From: Azospirillum sp. TSA2s
GTDB lineage: Bacteria > Pseudomonadota > Alphaproteobacteria > Azospirillales > Azospirillaceae
Reading direction: 5' to 3'
DNA: 64,000 bases
Assembly (NCBI RefSeq): GCF_004923315.1
Contig: NZ_CP039650.1
Location: forward strand, 744,001-808,000
Position 1 is the first letter of the stretch, and the number at the start of each line of letters is the position of its first letter. Under the pieces are notes generated by a model. It was given only the letters and a program-made list of their open reading frames with translations, ran no database searches and was not told where the DNA came from. Shown in pieces: positions 24,680 through 34,503 of the stretch. A program made the position numbers and the translations under genes.

Positions 24680-24840
24680 GCTGGGCGGGGGAGGGGATTG
24701 GAGCTTTGTCGGCGTTCAGCCGCAGTTCCTCCCCCGCCCAGCTCTCGCACAAAGCTTCGCTTTGTGCTGACGCGACAGGCGGACCGTAGGTCCGCTGAGA
24801 GCGGGGGAGGGTCAGGGTGGGGGCATCGGCAGCCGACACC
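24680..24840. repeat. Dispersed palindromic repeat copy A3, right part
   Basis: It resumes at GCTGGGCGGG and carries the extra hairpin module (CACAAAGC/GCTTTGTG, CGGACC/GGTCCG) in the orientation opposite to copy A1, then GGTGGGGGCATCGGCAGCCG. Joined to 23115-23161 it makes one complete family A element. Confidence 0.85.
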
Positions 24841-24856
24841 GACCCACCGAAACCCC

Positions 24857-25081
24857 TCAATGCCGAACCGGCCCCGCCACCCAATGACTGACGATGGTCT
24901 CCGCCTGGGCCGGCGGGATCTCCGGATGGTGATAGCGATAGACCGTCACCGCCGCCTCCAGCGCATAGCGTTCCGGCTGGCCGCAGCGGCACAGGCCGGA
25001 GTAGCAGCGCTGCACCGCATCGCGGCAGGCGATGGCGTCGGCGATGGGCTGATCGGCCTCGAAGAAACGGGGATCGGTCAT
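24857..25081 (-). CDS. Small hypothetical protein coupled to fur
   Basis: A 74-residue protein whose ATG overlaps the fur stop (ATGA). It has three Cys in a cluster (RCYSGLCRCGQPERYAL) near residues 26-33, then an aromatic/His segment (VTVYRYHHPEIPPAQAETIV) and ends HWVAGPVRH. The Cys/His content suggests metal binding. I do not recognise a named family. Translational coupling to a Fur-family metalloregulator makes a role in metal sensing or handling plausible, but this is inference. Confidence 0.65.
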   Translation of the reverse strand: MTDPRFFEADQPIADAIACRDAVQRCYSGLCRCGQPERYALEAAVTVYRYHHPEIPPAQAETIVSHWVAGPVRH

Positions 25082-25536
25082 GGACGCTCCTCCTCATCCC
25101 GGGCGTCGTCACCGGCGTCGTCACCGGCGTCGTCCAGCGGCACGCCGTAGATTTCCAGCCGGTGGCCGACGATCTTGTAGCCGAGTTCGTGGGCGATCCG
25201 CTCCTTCATCGCCTCCAGCTCCGGACTGGCGAATTCGATGATCCGACCGGTGCGGGTGTCGATCAGGTGGTGGTGGTGGTCGGCCGTCGCCTCTTCGTAG
25301 CGCGCACGCCCGTCGCCCAGATCGACGCGCTCGATCACCTGCGCGTCCTCCAGCAGACGCATGGTGCGGTAGACGGTGGCGATGGAGATGCGCGGATCGA
25401 TCTGCACGGCGCGGCGATGCACCTCCTCGACGTCGGGATGGTCGTCCGCCTCCGACAACACCTGGGAGATGACACGGCGCTGCCCGGTCATCTTCAGCCC
25501 CTTCTCCATGCACAACGCTTCCAGACGCGACGTCAT
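25078..25536 (-). CDS. fur: Fur-family metalloregulator (Fur/Mur type)
   Basis: A 152-residue regulator. The winged helix has MTGQRRVISQVLSEADDHPD and the recognition helix ISIATVYRTMRLLEDAQVIE; the dimerisation domain has the regulatory metal site ADHHHHLIDTRTGRIIEF. The CxxC zinc motif of gamma-proteobacterial Fur is absent, as in alphaproteobacterial Fur/Mur. The C-terminus is an acidic tail (DDAGDDAGDDARDEEERP) encoded by a near-perfect 12-bp tandem repeat (GTCGTCACCGGC-like units, about 25108-25140). It diverges from sodC with 141 bp between and is coupled to a Cys-rich small protein. Whether it senses Fe or Mn cannot be decided here. Confidence 0.88.
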   Translation of the reverse strand: MTSRLEALCMEKGLKMTGQRRVISQVLSEADDHPDVEEVHRRAVQIDPRISIATVYRTMRLLEDAQVIERVDLGDGRARYEEATADHHHHLIDTRTGRIIEFASPELEAMKERIAHELGYKIVGHRLEIYGVPLDDAGDDAGDDARDEEERP

Positions 25537-25677
25537 AACCCCAACCCTGGTCTTTGCTTGCCGATACCCCCATCATACTGAAAACCGTTCGCAATCCCAG
25601 AGCGGTTTCGCAGCGACGCGAAGTCGCGACCCCGCCGGCCGCTCACCCGCGCCGGCCAATATGGAGGACCCACCGGA

Positions 25678-26232
25678 ATGTCGTGCACCCCGCCCCGCCA
25701 TCTGCGTCTTGCCCCGGCCCTGCTGTTCGCCGGCCTGTCGCTGGCAGCCGCTCCGGCACTGGCCCAGCAGTCCGCCCCGGCGCCTGCTCCCGCCGCCCAG
25801 GCCGCCATCGCCGACGCCCAGGGCAAGCCGCTGGGCACCGTCACCTTCACCAAGTTCCCGCACGGCATCCTGGTGCATGGCCAGTTGGAAGGGCTGCCGC
25901 CGGGCTGGCACGGCATCCACATCCATGAAAACGGCGCCTGCACCCCCGATTTCAAGGCGGCCGGCGGCCATTTCGGCGCCCAGGGCTCCAAGCACGGTCT
26001 CGAATCCGAGCACATGCATTACGGCGAGCTTCCCAACATCTGGGCCAACGAGGCCGGCAAGGCCGGGTTCGAGGCGATCACCCACATGGTCAGCCTGACC
26101 GACGGCGCCGACGGCCTGTTCAAGCAGGGCGGCACCTCGATCATCATCCACGCCCAGCCCGACGATTACCTCAGCCAGCCGGCCGGCAACTCCGGCGACC
26201 GCCTCGCCTGCGGCATCATCAAGAAGCCGTAA
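25678..26232 (+). CDS. sodC: Periplasmic Cu/Zn superoxide dismutase
   Basis: A 184-residue exported enzyme converting superoxide to peroxide and oxygen. A signal peptide (LAPALLFAGLSLAAAPALAQ, cleavage after ALA) and a Pro/Ala linker precede the SOD barrel. Copper ligands appear in HGIHIHENGAC and GGHFGAQ, zinc-loop His in GSKHG and HMHYGELPN, and the last Cu ligand in IIIHAQPDDY. The structural disulfide is NGAC to RLACGII, and the active-site Arg is in GNSGDRLAC. GGAGG precedes the ATG. It is divergent from fur, which fits metal- or oxidant-linked control, although no clear Fur box was found. Confidence 0.93.
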   Translation: MSCTPPRHLRLAPALLFAGLSLAAAPALAQQSAPAPAPAAQAAIADAQGKPLGTVTFTKFPHGILVHGQLEGLPPGWHGIHIHENGACTPDFKAAGGHFGAQGSKHGLESEHMHYGELPNIWANEAGKAGFEAITHMVSLTDGADGLFKQGGTSIIIHAQPDDYLSQPAGNSGDRLACGIIKKP

Positions 26233-26551
26233 GCCCCGACGGACGGCACCGGGGCGCGACCATATGCCGCAGGATTGCGACGCCGGCTCGCGCCCCCTCT
26301 CCTCCCGTCCAGCCTCCGCTTGATCCTCCCGAATCGGCAGGCGCACCCCTGCCGCGCGACGAGTTTGCTTGCCAAATCAAGCCACCGGCCCTATCTGTCC
26401 GGGGTCGGACGGCGCCCGGCGCCGCGCAGGACTTGCGCTCGCCTGATCGCCCGCCGCCCGACGGCTCCGCGCCAACCCGCCGCGGAGCGCGCAAGCCCGG
26501 CCGCTCCCTCCTGGCGCGGCCCCCATTCTGGTGACCAGGACCATCGCTTCC
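26233..26551. other. Long leader region upstream of the RhlE-type helicase
   Basis: About 320 bp with no convincing gene. No hairpin terminator was seen after sodC. The stretch from 26365 to 26400 is slightly AT-richer (TTTGCTTGCCAAATCAAG) and may hold the promoter, which would leave a 5' leader of more than 100 nt, as is common for cold-regulated helicases. No riboswitch motif recognised. Confidence 0.35.
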
Positions 26552-28057
26552 ATGACCGAATTTTCCGGCCTCGGCCTGATCGAGCCTCTTCTGCGCGCCG
26601 TCGCGGAGGAGGGATACTCCACGGCCACGCCGATCCAGGCCGGCGCCATCCCGCTTCTGCTGGCCGGCCGCGACGTGCTGGGCCTCGCCCAGACCGGCAC
26701 CGGCAAGACCGCCGCATTCACGCTGCCGATGCTGCAGCGGCTGTTCCAGAACAAGAAGCGCGTGGCCGCCAAGTCGCCGCGCGCCCTGATCCTGACCCCG
26801 ACGCGTGAACTGGCGCTGCAGATCGGCGACAGCTTCACCACCTACGGTCGCCATCTGCCGATCCGCCGCACCGTCATCCATGGCGGCGTCGGCCAGAGCC
26901 CGCAGGTCGCCGCCATCGCCCGCGGGACGGAGGTGCTGATCGCCACCCCCGGCCGCCTGCTCGACCTGATGGCGCAGAACCACGTCAATCTCGGCGGCAT
27001 CGAGCTGTTCGTGCTGGACGAGGCCGACCGCATGCTCGACATGGGCTTCATCCGCGACGTGCGGAAGGTGGTGGCGGTTCTGCCGAAGGAACGGCAGACC
27101 CTGCTGTTCTCCGCCACCATGCCCGACGCGGTGGTGGACCTCGCGAACAGCATCCTGACCGATGCCGAGCGCATCGAGGTGACGCCGCAGTCGACGACGG
27201 TAGAGCGCATCAACCAGCGCGTCCTCTTCGTCGAGCGCAGCGACAAGCGCCGCCTGCTGGCCGATCTGCTGGAAGACAGCGCGATGGCCCGCACCATCGT
27301 CTTCGCCCGCACCAAGCATGGCGCCGACCGCATCGCCGACCATCTGAAGAAGGCCGGCATCGCCGCCGACGCCATCCATGGCGACAAGTCGCAGTCGGCC
27401 CGCGTCCGCGCGCTGGAAAGCTTCCGCGCCGGCGAATTGCGGGCGCTGGTGGCGACCGACATCGCCGCGCGCGGCATCGACATCGATGGCATCAGCCACG
27501 TCATCAACTTCGACCTGCCGAACGAGCCGGAAAGCTACGTCCACCGCATCGGCCGCACCGCGCGCGCCGGCACCGACGGCAGCGCGGTGTCCTTCTGCGA
27601 CCATGAAGAGGTCGGCTATCTGAAGGACATCGAGAAGACGATCCGTCAGCCGATCCCGTCCGACACCACCCATCCCTACCACGCGGTGGACGTGGCGCAG
27701 ATCCACGCCTCGTCCAAGCCGCCGCCCCGCCCCAAGGCACCGGGCAGCAACCGCAATCAGAACAACCGCAACCAGCAGCAGGCCCGCCCGGCGAACGCGG
27801 CGCCGAAGGCAGCCCCGAAGGCGGCGCAGCAGCCTACCAAGGCTCCGCAGGCTGCCAAGACCCCGCAGAAGCCTGGCAAGCCTGCCGGTGCGCCGCGTCC
27901 GGACGCCGCCCGCAACGACCAGAACCGCCACGACCGCCGCCCGGCTCCGCATGCCGTGTCGCACGGCAACAGCCAGGGCAACGGCAAGCAGGCGCCGCGC
28001 GCCGCCGGTACCCCCGGCGGCAACACCCCGCTGCGCCGCAAGCCCAGCGCCGCCTGA
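26552..28057 (+). CDS. rhlE: DEAD-box RNA helicase, RhlE type
   Basis: A 501-residue ATP-dependent RNA helicase. All core motifs are present in order: Q motif (TATPIQAGAIP), AQTGTGKT, PTRELALQ, GG, TPGR, DEAD, SAT, the ARTKHGAD region, ATDIAARGIDID and HRIGRTARAG. From about residue 385 the tail is long, basic and low complexity (N/Q/P/A/K-rich, for example SNRNQNNRNQQQARPANAA), typical of RhlE-like proteins that bind RNA nonspecifically. I took the ATG of MTEFSGLGL; an in-frame GTG seven codons upstream is less likely. A bidirectional terminator follows. Confidence 0.93.
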   Translation: MTEFSGLGLIEPLLRAVAEEGYSTATPIQAGAIPLLLAGRDVLGLAQTGTGKTAAFTLPMLQRLFQNKKRVAAKSPRALILTPTRELALQIGDSFTTYGRHLPIRRTVIHGGVGQSPQVAAIARGTEVLIATPGRLLDLMAQNHVNLGGIELFVLDEADRMLDMGFIRDVRKVVAVLPKERQTLLFSATMPDAVVDLANSILTDAERIEVTPQSTTVERINQRVLFVERSDKRRLLADLLEDSAMARTIVFARTKHGADRIADHLKKAGIAADAIHGDKSQSARVRALESFRAGELRALVATDIAARGIDIDGISHVINFDLPNEPESYVHRIGRTARAGTDGSAVSFCDHEEVGYLKDIEKTIRQPIPSDTTHPYHAVDVAQIHASSKPPPRPKAPGSNRNQNNRNQQQARPANAAPKAAPKAAQQPTKAPQAAKTPQKPGKPAGAPRPDAARNDQNRHDRRPAPHAVSHGNSQGNGKQAPRAAGTPGGNTPLRRKPSAA

Positions 28058-28080
28058 TCCGCGCGACGCCGACAAAGAAA

Positions 28081-28117
28081 AAAGGCCCCGCCTCACCGAG
28101 ACGGGGCCTTCTTTTTT
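28081..28117. terminator. Bidirectional Rho-independent terminator
   Basis: Stem AAGGCCCCG / CGGGGCCTT, extendable with CTC/GAG inside, preceded by seven A and followed by CTTTTTTA. It lies between the convergent helicase and glutathione transferase genes. Confidence 0.88.
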
Positions 28118-28135
28118 ATTCCGACCGGCCGGCCG

Positions 28136-28750
28136 TCAGCCTTGGGCTTCGGCGGCGTGCGCCGCCTGCACCGCCGGACGGGCGGCGACGCGCTCGGCGA
28201 AGGCCGTCAGGTTCGGCCAGGGCGACAGGTCGAAGCCGATGCGCGGCATCCAGCTCAGCACCGTATAGGCATAGGCGTCGGCGACGGTGAAGACCTCGCC
28301 GGTCAGATAGGCCTTGCCCTCCAACTGCTGGTTCAACACCGACAGCTTGGCCCCCAGCACCTTGGCGGCGAAGTCGCGATAGCTGTCAGGCACCACCTCC
28401 TTCAGCATCGGGAACAGCGGGACGACGCCCTTGTGCAGTTCCGACCCGATGAAGTTCAGCAGTTCCTGCACGCGGTAGCGCTCCATCGTGCCGGCCGCCG
28501 GGACCAGACCGCTGTCCGGCACCTTGTCGGCGATGTACTGCACGATCACGGCACCCTCGGTCAGGATGCCGCCCTCGTCGAGCGCCAGCGTCGGCACCTG
28601 GCCCTTCGGGTTCACCGCACGGAAATCGCTGCCGTCGGCCAGCGTCTTGGTGACGAGATCGACCTTGACCAGATCGAAGGGCAGCCCGGCCTCGCGCAGG
28701 ACGATGTGCGGCGACAGCGAGCAGGCGCCGGGCTTGTAATAGAGCTTCAT
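28136..28750 (-). CDS. gstA: Glutathione S-transferase, beta class (GstA-like)
   Basis: A 204-residue cytoplasmic enzyme. The N-terminal thioredoxin-fold domain opens MKLYYKPGACSLSPHIVLRE; Cys10 and the following Ser are the beta-class active-site residues. The cis-Pro motif (NPKGQVPTLAL) and the GSH-binding LTEGAVIVQYIAD follow, then the helical C-domain with FTVADAYAYTVLSW. Length and start match E. coli GstA closely. It conjugates glutathione to electrophiles or reduces peroxides. No SD stands out upstream. Confidence 0.9.
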   Translation of the reverse strand: MKLYYKPGACSLSPHIVLREAGLPFDLVKVDLVTKTLADGSDFRAVNPKGQVPTLALDEGGILTEGAVIVQYIADKVPDSGLVPAAGTMERYRVQELLNFIGSELHKGVVPLFPMLKEVVPDSYRDFAAKVLGAKLSVLNQQLEGKAYLTGEVFTVADAYAYTVLSWMPRIGFDLSPWPNLTAFAERVAARPAVQAAHAAEAQG

Positions 28751-28830
28751 GTCTCCGAAAACCTCTTTGGGTGGTTTAGACCATCATGGCTACCCCAAAG
28801 AGGCCGGCACCGCCAGCGTCGCGGCGGGGG

Positions 28831-29655
28831 TCAGACCGCCTGCGCCGCGAGCTTCCTGGCCTGACGGTCGATGAACCACCACGCCCCGCGTGAGGCGACG
28901 CTGCACAGCCGGGTGTGCGGCTTCAGCCCACAAGCCTTGAACACCATGGCGATGGCGCGGTTGACATGCTTGCGGCGATAGCGGCCGAAGGCGCGGCGCT
29001 TGTAGGCGGCGTTGTAGAGCTTGTGCTCGTACGGGGCGTCGGCCGGGGCGTTGGCGGCGTAGTAGGCATAGGCCAGCTCGTCGTCCTCCGACTCGCCGAT
29101 GCGCGACAGCGCCACCTTCAGCCGCTGCACCTTGTTCAGCCCTTCGCGGTCCAGATACTTCTTGGCGTAGGTGTAGAAGATCTTGTAGTGGCGCAGCTCG
29201 TCGGCGGCGATGTTGCGGCAGATCTCCTTCAGCACCGGCTCGTCGGTCGAATCACCGATGGCGGCGTAGTAGGAGCTGGTGCCGGTCTCCACCATGCAGC
29301 GGGCGATCATCTCGCCGGTGCGCGAGCCGCGGACCGAGGCGTCGAGGTCGATCGGCACGCGGTAGCCGGCGCGGAAGCGCTCGACCGCCGCGCGGAAATC
29401 GAAGGTCGGATCGACCAGCTCGGCCCAGCGGCCCAGCGCCTCGCCATGCTGGACCTCCTCGATCGCCCAGCCGCGGGCGGCCTCCTGGAACTCCGGATCG
29501 TCCTTGAAGACGTTGCACAGATAGGCTGTGTAATCGTCGGCGTTGAATTCCACCAGGGCCGCCGCCTTGATCAGCGGGACCAGATCGGAATCGATCTTGC
29601 CGGCGTCGAAACGGTCCCAGGGAAGCTCGTCGATCCGCCAATGCGCACGCGCCAT
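28831..29655 (-). CDS. Ferritin-like diiron protein
   Basis: A 274-residue protein with a four-helix ferritin-like core. The metal-binding carboxylates are visible in AAALVEFNADDYTAYL, RGWAIEEVQHGEALGR (ExxH), ARCMVETGTSSYYAAI and NIAADELRHYKIFYTYAKKY (ExxH), giving two ExxH motifs about 100 residues apart. The C-terminal ~100 residues are basic and Tyr/Arg-rich (KRRAFGRYRRKHVNRAIAMV) and belong to no domain I recognise. Homologues are annotated as rubrerythrin- or desaturase-like; the substrate is unknown. The start is taken at MARAHWRIDELPW; a Met 17 codons upstream is possible. Confidence 0.75.
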   Translation of the reverse strand: MARAHWRIDELPWDRFDAGKIDSDLVPLIKAAALVEFNADDYTAYLCNVFKDDPEFQEAARGWAIEEVQHGEALGRWAELVDPTFDFRAAVERFRAGYRVPIDLDASVRGSRTGEMIARCMVETGTSSYYAAIGDSTDEPVLKEICRNIAADELRHYKIFYTYAKKYLDREGLNKVQRLKVALSRIGESEDDELAYAYYAANAPADAPYEHKLYNAAYKRRAFGRYRRKHVNRAIAMVFKACGLKPHTRLCSVASRGAWWFIDRQARKLAAQAV

Positions 29656-29928
29656 GTCCGCTCTACCGCCTCGTTCGGGGCCGCGCTGCCGTTGCGGCCG
29701 GTTCATATCGGGAAAGGGTCCGTCGCTCCCATGTCCCCGCCTTTATGCCGTCGGGTACGGCGGGGTTCACGGTTCAGGCCTTCGAATGTAATCGCTCTTT
29801 TTCGCCATGCAACCAAGTCGCAACGCGAACGGGCGGCCTGGATGCCCAAGCCGCCCGTTTGACCGAAGGGATATATGCCGTTGGCTCCAGGATCCCGCAC
29901 AGACGGGAACCGGGCCGACGGCCTCCGC

Positions 29929-30345
29929 TCAGTGAGCGGAGGTCTGGGTCAGCGCGTCCAGCTTGGCGCGCGCGACGGCCAGCTTGGACTCGGCGGCAGC
30001 GCGCTCGGCGTCCGACTTGCTGTCGTCCACGTCCTCGGACAGATCCTTGATCTGCTTCTCGACCGTGGCGCGGTCCAGGTCGGTCAGCGCCACCGCTTCC
30101 TCGGCCAGCACGGTGCAGCGGGCCTCGGTGACCTCGGCGAAGCCGCCGGCGACGAAGACGCGGTCGACCACGCGGTCGCCCTCATAGACGTCGATGACAC
30201 CCGGACGCACGGTCGAGATCATCGGCGAATGACCGGCGAGCACGCCGAAATCGCCTTCCGAACCCGGCACCACGACCATGTCCACGGGCTGCGACTTCAG
30301 CAGCTTTTCCGGCGAGACCAGCTCGAATTCGACTTTATCGGCCAT
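29929..30345 (-). CDS. atpC: ATP synthase F1 epsilon subunit
   Basis: A 138-residue central-stalk subunit. The N-terminal beta-sandwich (VEFELVSPEKLLKSQPVDMV, GDFGVLAGHSPMISTVRPGV, VFVAGGFAEVTEARCTVLAE) is followed by the C-terminal helical hairpin rich in Asp/Lys/Ala that can inhibit hydrolysis. It is the last gene of the operon and is separated from atpD by 145 bp containing a strong GC hairpin, wider than the other spacings. Confidence 0.95.
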   Translation of the reverse strand: MADKVEFELVSPEKLLKSQPVDMVVVPGSEGDFGVLAGHSPMISTVRPGVIDVYEGDRVVDRVFVAGGFAEVTEARCTVLAEEAVALTDLDRATVEKQIKDLSEDVDDSKSDAERAAAESKLAVARAKLDALTQTSAH

Positions 30346-30371
30346 GGGTTTCCTGGTGCCTCTTCATAGGA

Positions 30372-30402
30372 ACCCCCTCCCCCGATGACGGGGGGAGGGG
30401 GT
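30372..30402. other. Strong intercistronic hairpin between atpD and atpC
   Basis: ACCCCCTCCCCC and GGGGGGAGGGGGT pair across a six-base loop (GATGAC). There is no following T-run on the - strand, so it is more likely an mRNA-processing or stability element than a full terminator. It could lower epsilon output relative to beta. Confidence 0.6.
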
Positions 30403-30490
30403 GTGCTGATGTCGATTTCCGCCCGGCTTTCTCAGACCCCTTCACGAGGCCGATGGAGCCGGGTCGGAATGCCGCAATCCCGGATGGGGA

Positions 30491-31912
<1,422 letters not shown>

Positions 31913-31998
31913 GGAGTAAAGCTCCCTAGGAACTCGGTAAGTGTCGGTATGCCGTCGCCGGCGCAAATAGGCTGGACGCTACGTGTCGGATGCGGCCG

Positions 31999-32886
31999 TT
32001 ACAGGGCCTCGGCACCGGAGATGATCTCGATCAGCTCCTTGGTGATGTAGGCCTGGCGCGTCCGGTTGTAGGTGATCGTCAGCTTGTTGATCATGTCGCC
32101 GGCGTTGCGCGTCGCATTGTCCATCGCGGTCATCCGGGCGCCCTGCTCGGACGCGGCGCTCTCCAGGAGGGCGCGGTAGATCTGGATGGACAGGTTGCGC
32201 GGCAGCAGTTCGGCGAGGATCTGCTCCTCGTCCGGCTCGAACTCGTACATCGCCTTGGCTTCCGCGCCGGCGGCCTCGGCCGCCTCGGTGGCGACGGCGA
32301 AGGGGATGAGCTGCTGAACCGTGACGACCTGCGAGATCGCCGACTTGAACTTGTTGAAGATGACCGAGCAGACGTCGAACTCGCCGGCGTCGAACATCGA
32401 CAGCACCTTCGTCGCCACCATGTCGGCGTCGCTGAAGCCGAGCCGGCGGCGGCCGACATCCTCGTAGCTCTCGACGATCAGGGAGGCGAACTCGCGCTTC
32501 AGCTGGTCGCGGCCCTTGCGGCCGACGGTCAGCAGCTTCACGGTCTTGCCCTCGCCCTGCAGGCGGACGATCTGGCGCTTGGCCTCGCGGACGATGGAGC
32601 CGTTGAAGGCGCCGCACAGACCGCGGTCGGAGCTGATGACGACCAGCAGATGCACCTGATCGGCGCCCGTTCCGGTCATCAGCTTCGGGCCGTTGCCGCT
32701 GTCCTGCACGTTGGCGGCCAGGGAGGACAGCATGCGGCCCATACGCTCCGCGTAGGGACCGCTGGCTTCCGCCTGCTCCTGAGCGCGGCGCAGCTTGGAA
32801 GCCGCGACCATCTTCATGGCCGAGGTGATCTTGCGCGTCGACTGGACGCTCGCGATCCGGTTCTTTAGGTCCTTGAGGTTAGGCAT
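31999..32886 (-). CDS. atpG: ATP synthase F1 gamma subunit
   Basis: A 295-residue rotor shaft. The N-terminal helix (PNLKDLKNRIASVQSTRKIT, SAMKMVAASKLRRAQEQAEA), the globular middle (VVISSDRGLCGAFNGSIVRE) and the C-terminal helix (GARMTAMDNATRNAGDMINK, LTITYNRTRQAYITKELIEI) are all complete. It rotates inside the alpha3beta3 hexamer. Spacing to atpA and atpD is about 90 bp on each side. Confidence 0.96.
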   Translation of the reverse strand: MPNLKDLKNRIASVQSTRKITSAMKMVAASKLRRAQEQAEASGPYAERMGRMLSSLAANVQDSGNGPKLMTGTGADQVHLLVVISSDRGLCGAFNGSIVREAKRQIVRLQGEGKTVKLLTVGRKGRDQLKREFASLIVESYEDVGRRRLGFSDADMVATKVLSMFDAGEFDVCSVIFNKFKSAISQVVTVQQLIPFAVATEAAEAAGAEAKAMYEFEPDEEQILAELLPRNLSIQIYRALLESAASEQGARMTAMDNATRNAGDMINKLTITYNRTRQAYITKELIEIISGAEAL

Positions 32887-32973
32887 GCCGGCCCTTCAAT
32901 TCCGCTCGAGGTCGTTCCGTGCCCGTCTCTACAAGACGGTGGGGGGCGGTTTCCCGCCCCCGCGCGCGGTCGG

Positions 32974-34503
32974 TCAGGCGAAGACCTTGGCGAAGCCGTC
33001 GAGGAACGCCTTCAGCTTCTCTTCGGTCGCCGAGGTGATCTGCTTGTCGGTGCGGATCGCCGCCAGGATATCGGCGCCCTTGGCGCGGATTTCCGACAGG
33101 AACTTGGCCTCGAAGCGGTTCACGTCCTCGACGCGGATGGCGTCCAGGTAGCCCTTCACGCCGGCGAAGATCGACACGACCTGCTCTTCGACGGGCAGCG
33201 GCTGGAACTGGCCCTGCTTCAGCAGCTCGGTCAGACGGGCGCCGCGGGCCAGCAGGCGCTGGGTCGAGGCGTCGAGGTCCGAGGCGAACTGGGCGAAGGC
33301 GGCCATCTCGCGGTACTGCGCGAGTTCCATCTTGATGGTGCCGGCGACCTGCTTCATCGCCTTGATCTGGGCGGCGGAGCCGACGCGGCTCACCGACAGA
33401 CCGACGTTGATGGCGGGACGGATGCCCTTATAGAACAGGCCGGTTTCCAGGAAGATCTGACCGTCGGTGATCGAGATCACGTTGGTCGGGATGTAGGCGG
33501 ACACGTCGCCGGCCTGGGTCTCGATGACCGGCAGGGCGGTCAGCGAGCCGTTGCCATGGGCGTCGCCCATCTTGGCGGCGCGCTCCAGCAAGCGGCTGTG
33601 GAGGTAGAACACGTCGCCCGGATAGGCTTCGCGGCCCGGCGGACGGCGGAGCAGCAGCGACATCTGGCGGTAGGCGACGGCCTGCTTGGACAGATCGTCG
33701 TACACGATCAGGGCGTGCATGCCGTTGTCGCGGAAATACTCGCCCATCGTGCAGCCGGTGTACGGCGCCAGGAACTGCAGCGGAGCCGGCTCCGACGCGG
33801 TGGCGGCGACGACGATGGAGTATTCCATGGCGCCGGCGTCTTCCAGGGTCTTGACGATCTGGGCGACGGTGGAGCGCTTCTGGCCGACGGCGACGTAGAT
33901 GCAGTAGAGCTTCTTGCTCTCGTCGTCGCCCTGGTTGATCGGCTTCTGGTTCAGGAAGGTGTCGATGACGACGGCGGTCTTGCCGGTCTGACGGTCACCG
34001 ATGATCAGCTCGCGCTGGCCGCGCCCGATCGGAACCAGGCTGTCGACGGCCTTCAGGCCGGTCTGCATCGGCTCGTGCACCGACTTGCGCGGGATGATGC
34101 CGGGGGCCTTCACCTCGACGCGCTTGCGCTCGACGTCGACCAGCGGACCCTTGCCGTCGATCGGGTTGCCGAGGCCGTCGACCACGCGGCCCAGCAGGCC
34201 ACGGCCGACCGGAACGTCGACGATGGTGCCGGTGCGCTTGACGGTGTCGCCTTCCTTGATGCCGCGGTCGTCGCCGAAGATCACGATACCGACATTGTCG
34301 GTCTCGAGGTTCAGCGCCATGCCCTGCAGGCCACCCGGGAACTCGACCATTTCGCCGGCGCGGACGTTGTCCAGGCCGTGCACGCGGGCGACGCCGTCAC
34401 CCACCGACAGGACCTGACCAACCTCGGCGACATCCGCCTCGGTCCCGAAATTCGCGATCTGCTGCTTGAGGATCGCAGAGATTTCTGCGGCGCGGATATC
34501 CAT
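32974..34503 (-). CDS. atpA: ATP synthase F1 alpha subunit
   Basis: A 509-residue non-catalytic nucleotide-binding subunit. Seen are the N-terminal helix that contacts delta (IRAAEISAILKQQIANFGTE), the barrel (VLSVGDGVARVHGLDNVRAG), Walker A (IGDRQTGKTAVVIDTFLNQK), the alpha-specific LLLRRPPGREAYPGDVFYLH and the arginine-finger segment (GLSVSRVGSAAQIKAMKQVA). The ATG shares one base with the atpH stop, so translation is coupled. Confidence 0.97.
   Translation of the reverse strand: MDIRAAEISAILKQQIANFGTEADVAEVGQVLSVGDGVARVHGLDNVRAGEMVEFPGGLQGMALNLETDNVGIVIFGDDRGIKEGDTVKRTGTIVDVPVGRGLLGRVVDGLGNPIDGKGPLVDVERKRVEVKAPGIIPRKSVHEPMQTGLKAVDSLVPIGRGQRELIIGDRQTGKTAVVIDTFLNQKPINQGDDESKKLYCIYVAVGQKRSTVAQIVKTLEDAGAMEYSIVVAATASEPAPLQFLAPYTGCTMGEYFRDNGMHALIVYDDLSKQAVAYRQMSLLLRRPPGREAYPGDVFYLHSRLLERAAKMGDAHGNGSLTALPVIETQAGDVSAYIPTNVISITDGQIFLETGLFYKGIRPAINVGLSVSRVGSAAQIKAMKQVAGTIKMELAQYREMAAFAQFASDLDASTQRLLARGARLTELLKQGQFQPLPVEEQVVSIFAGVKGYLDAIRVEDVNRFEAKFLSEIRAKGADILAAIRTDKQITSATEEKLKAFLDGFAKVFA

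Noticed and set aside
25108..25140. CRISPR-like short repeats within fur
   Set aside because: The 12-bp units are contiguous, without spacers, and keep the reading frame; this is a coding tandem repeat.
26219..28096. A 625-codon open frame on the - strand
   Set aside because: Antisense to the RhlE-type helicase; no start signal and no recognisable domain.
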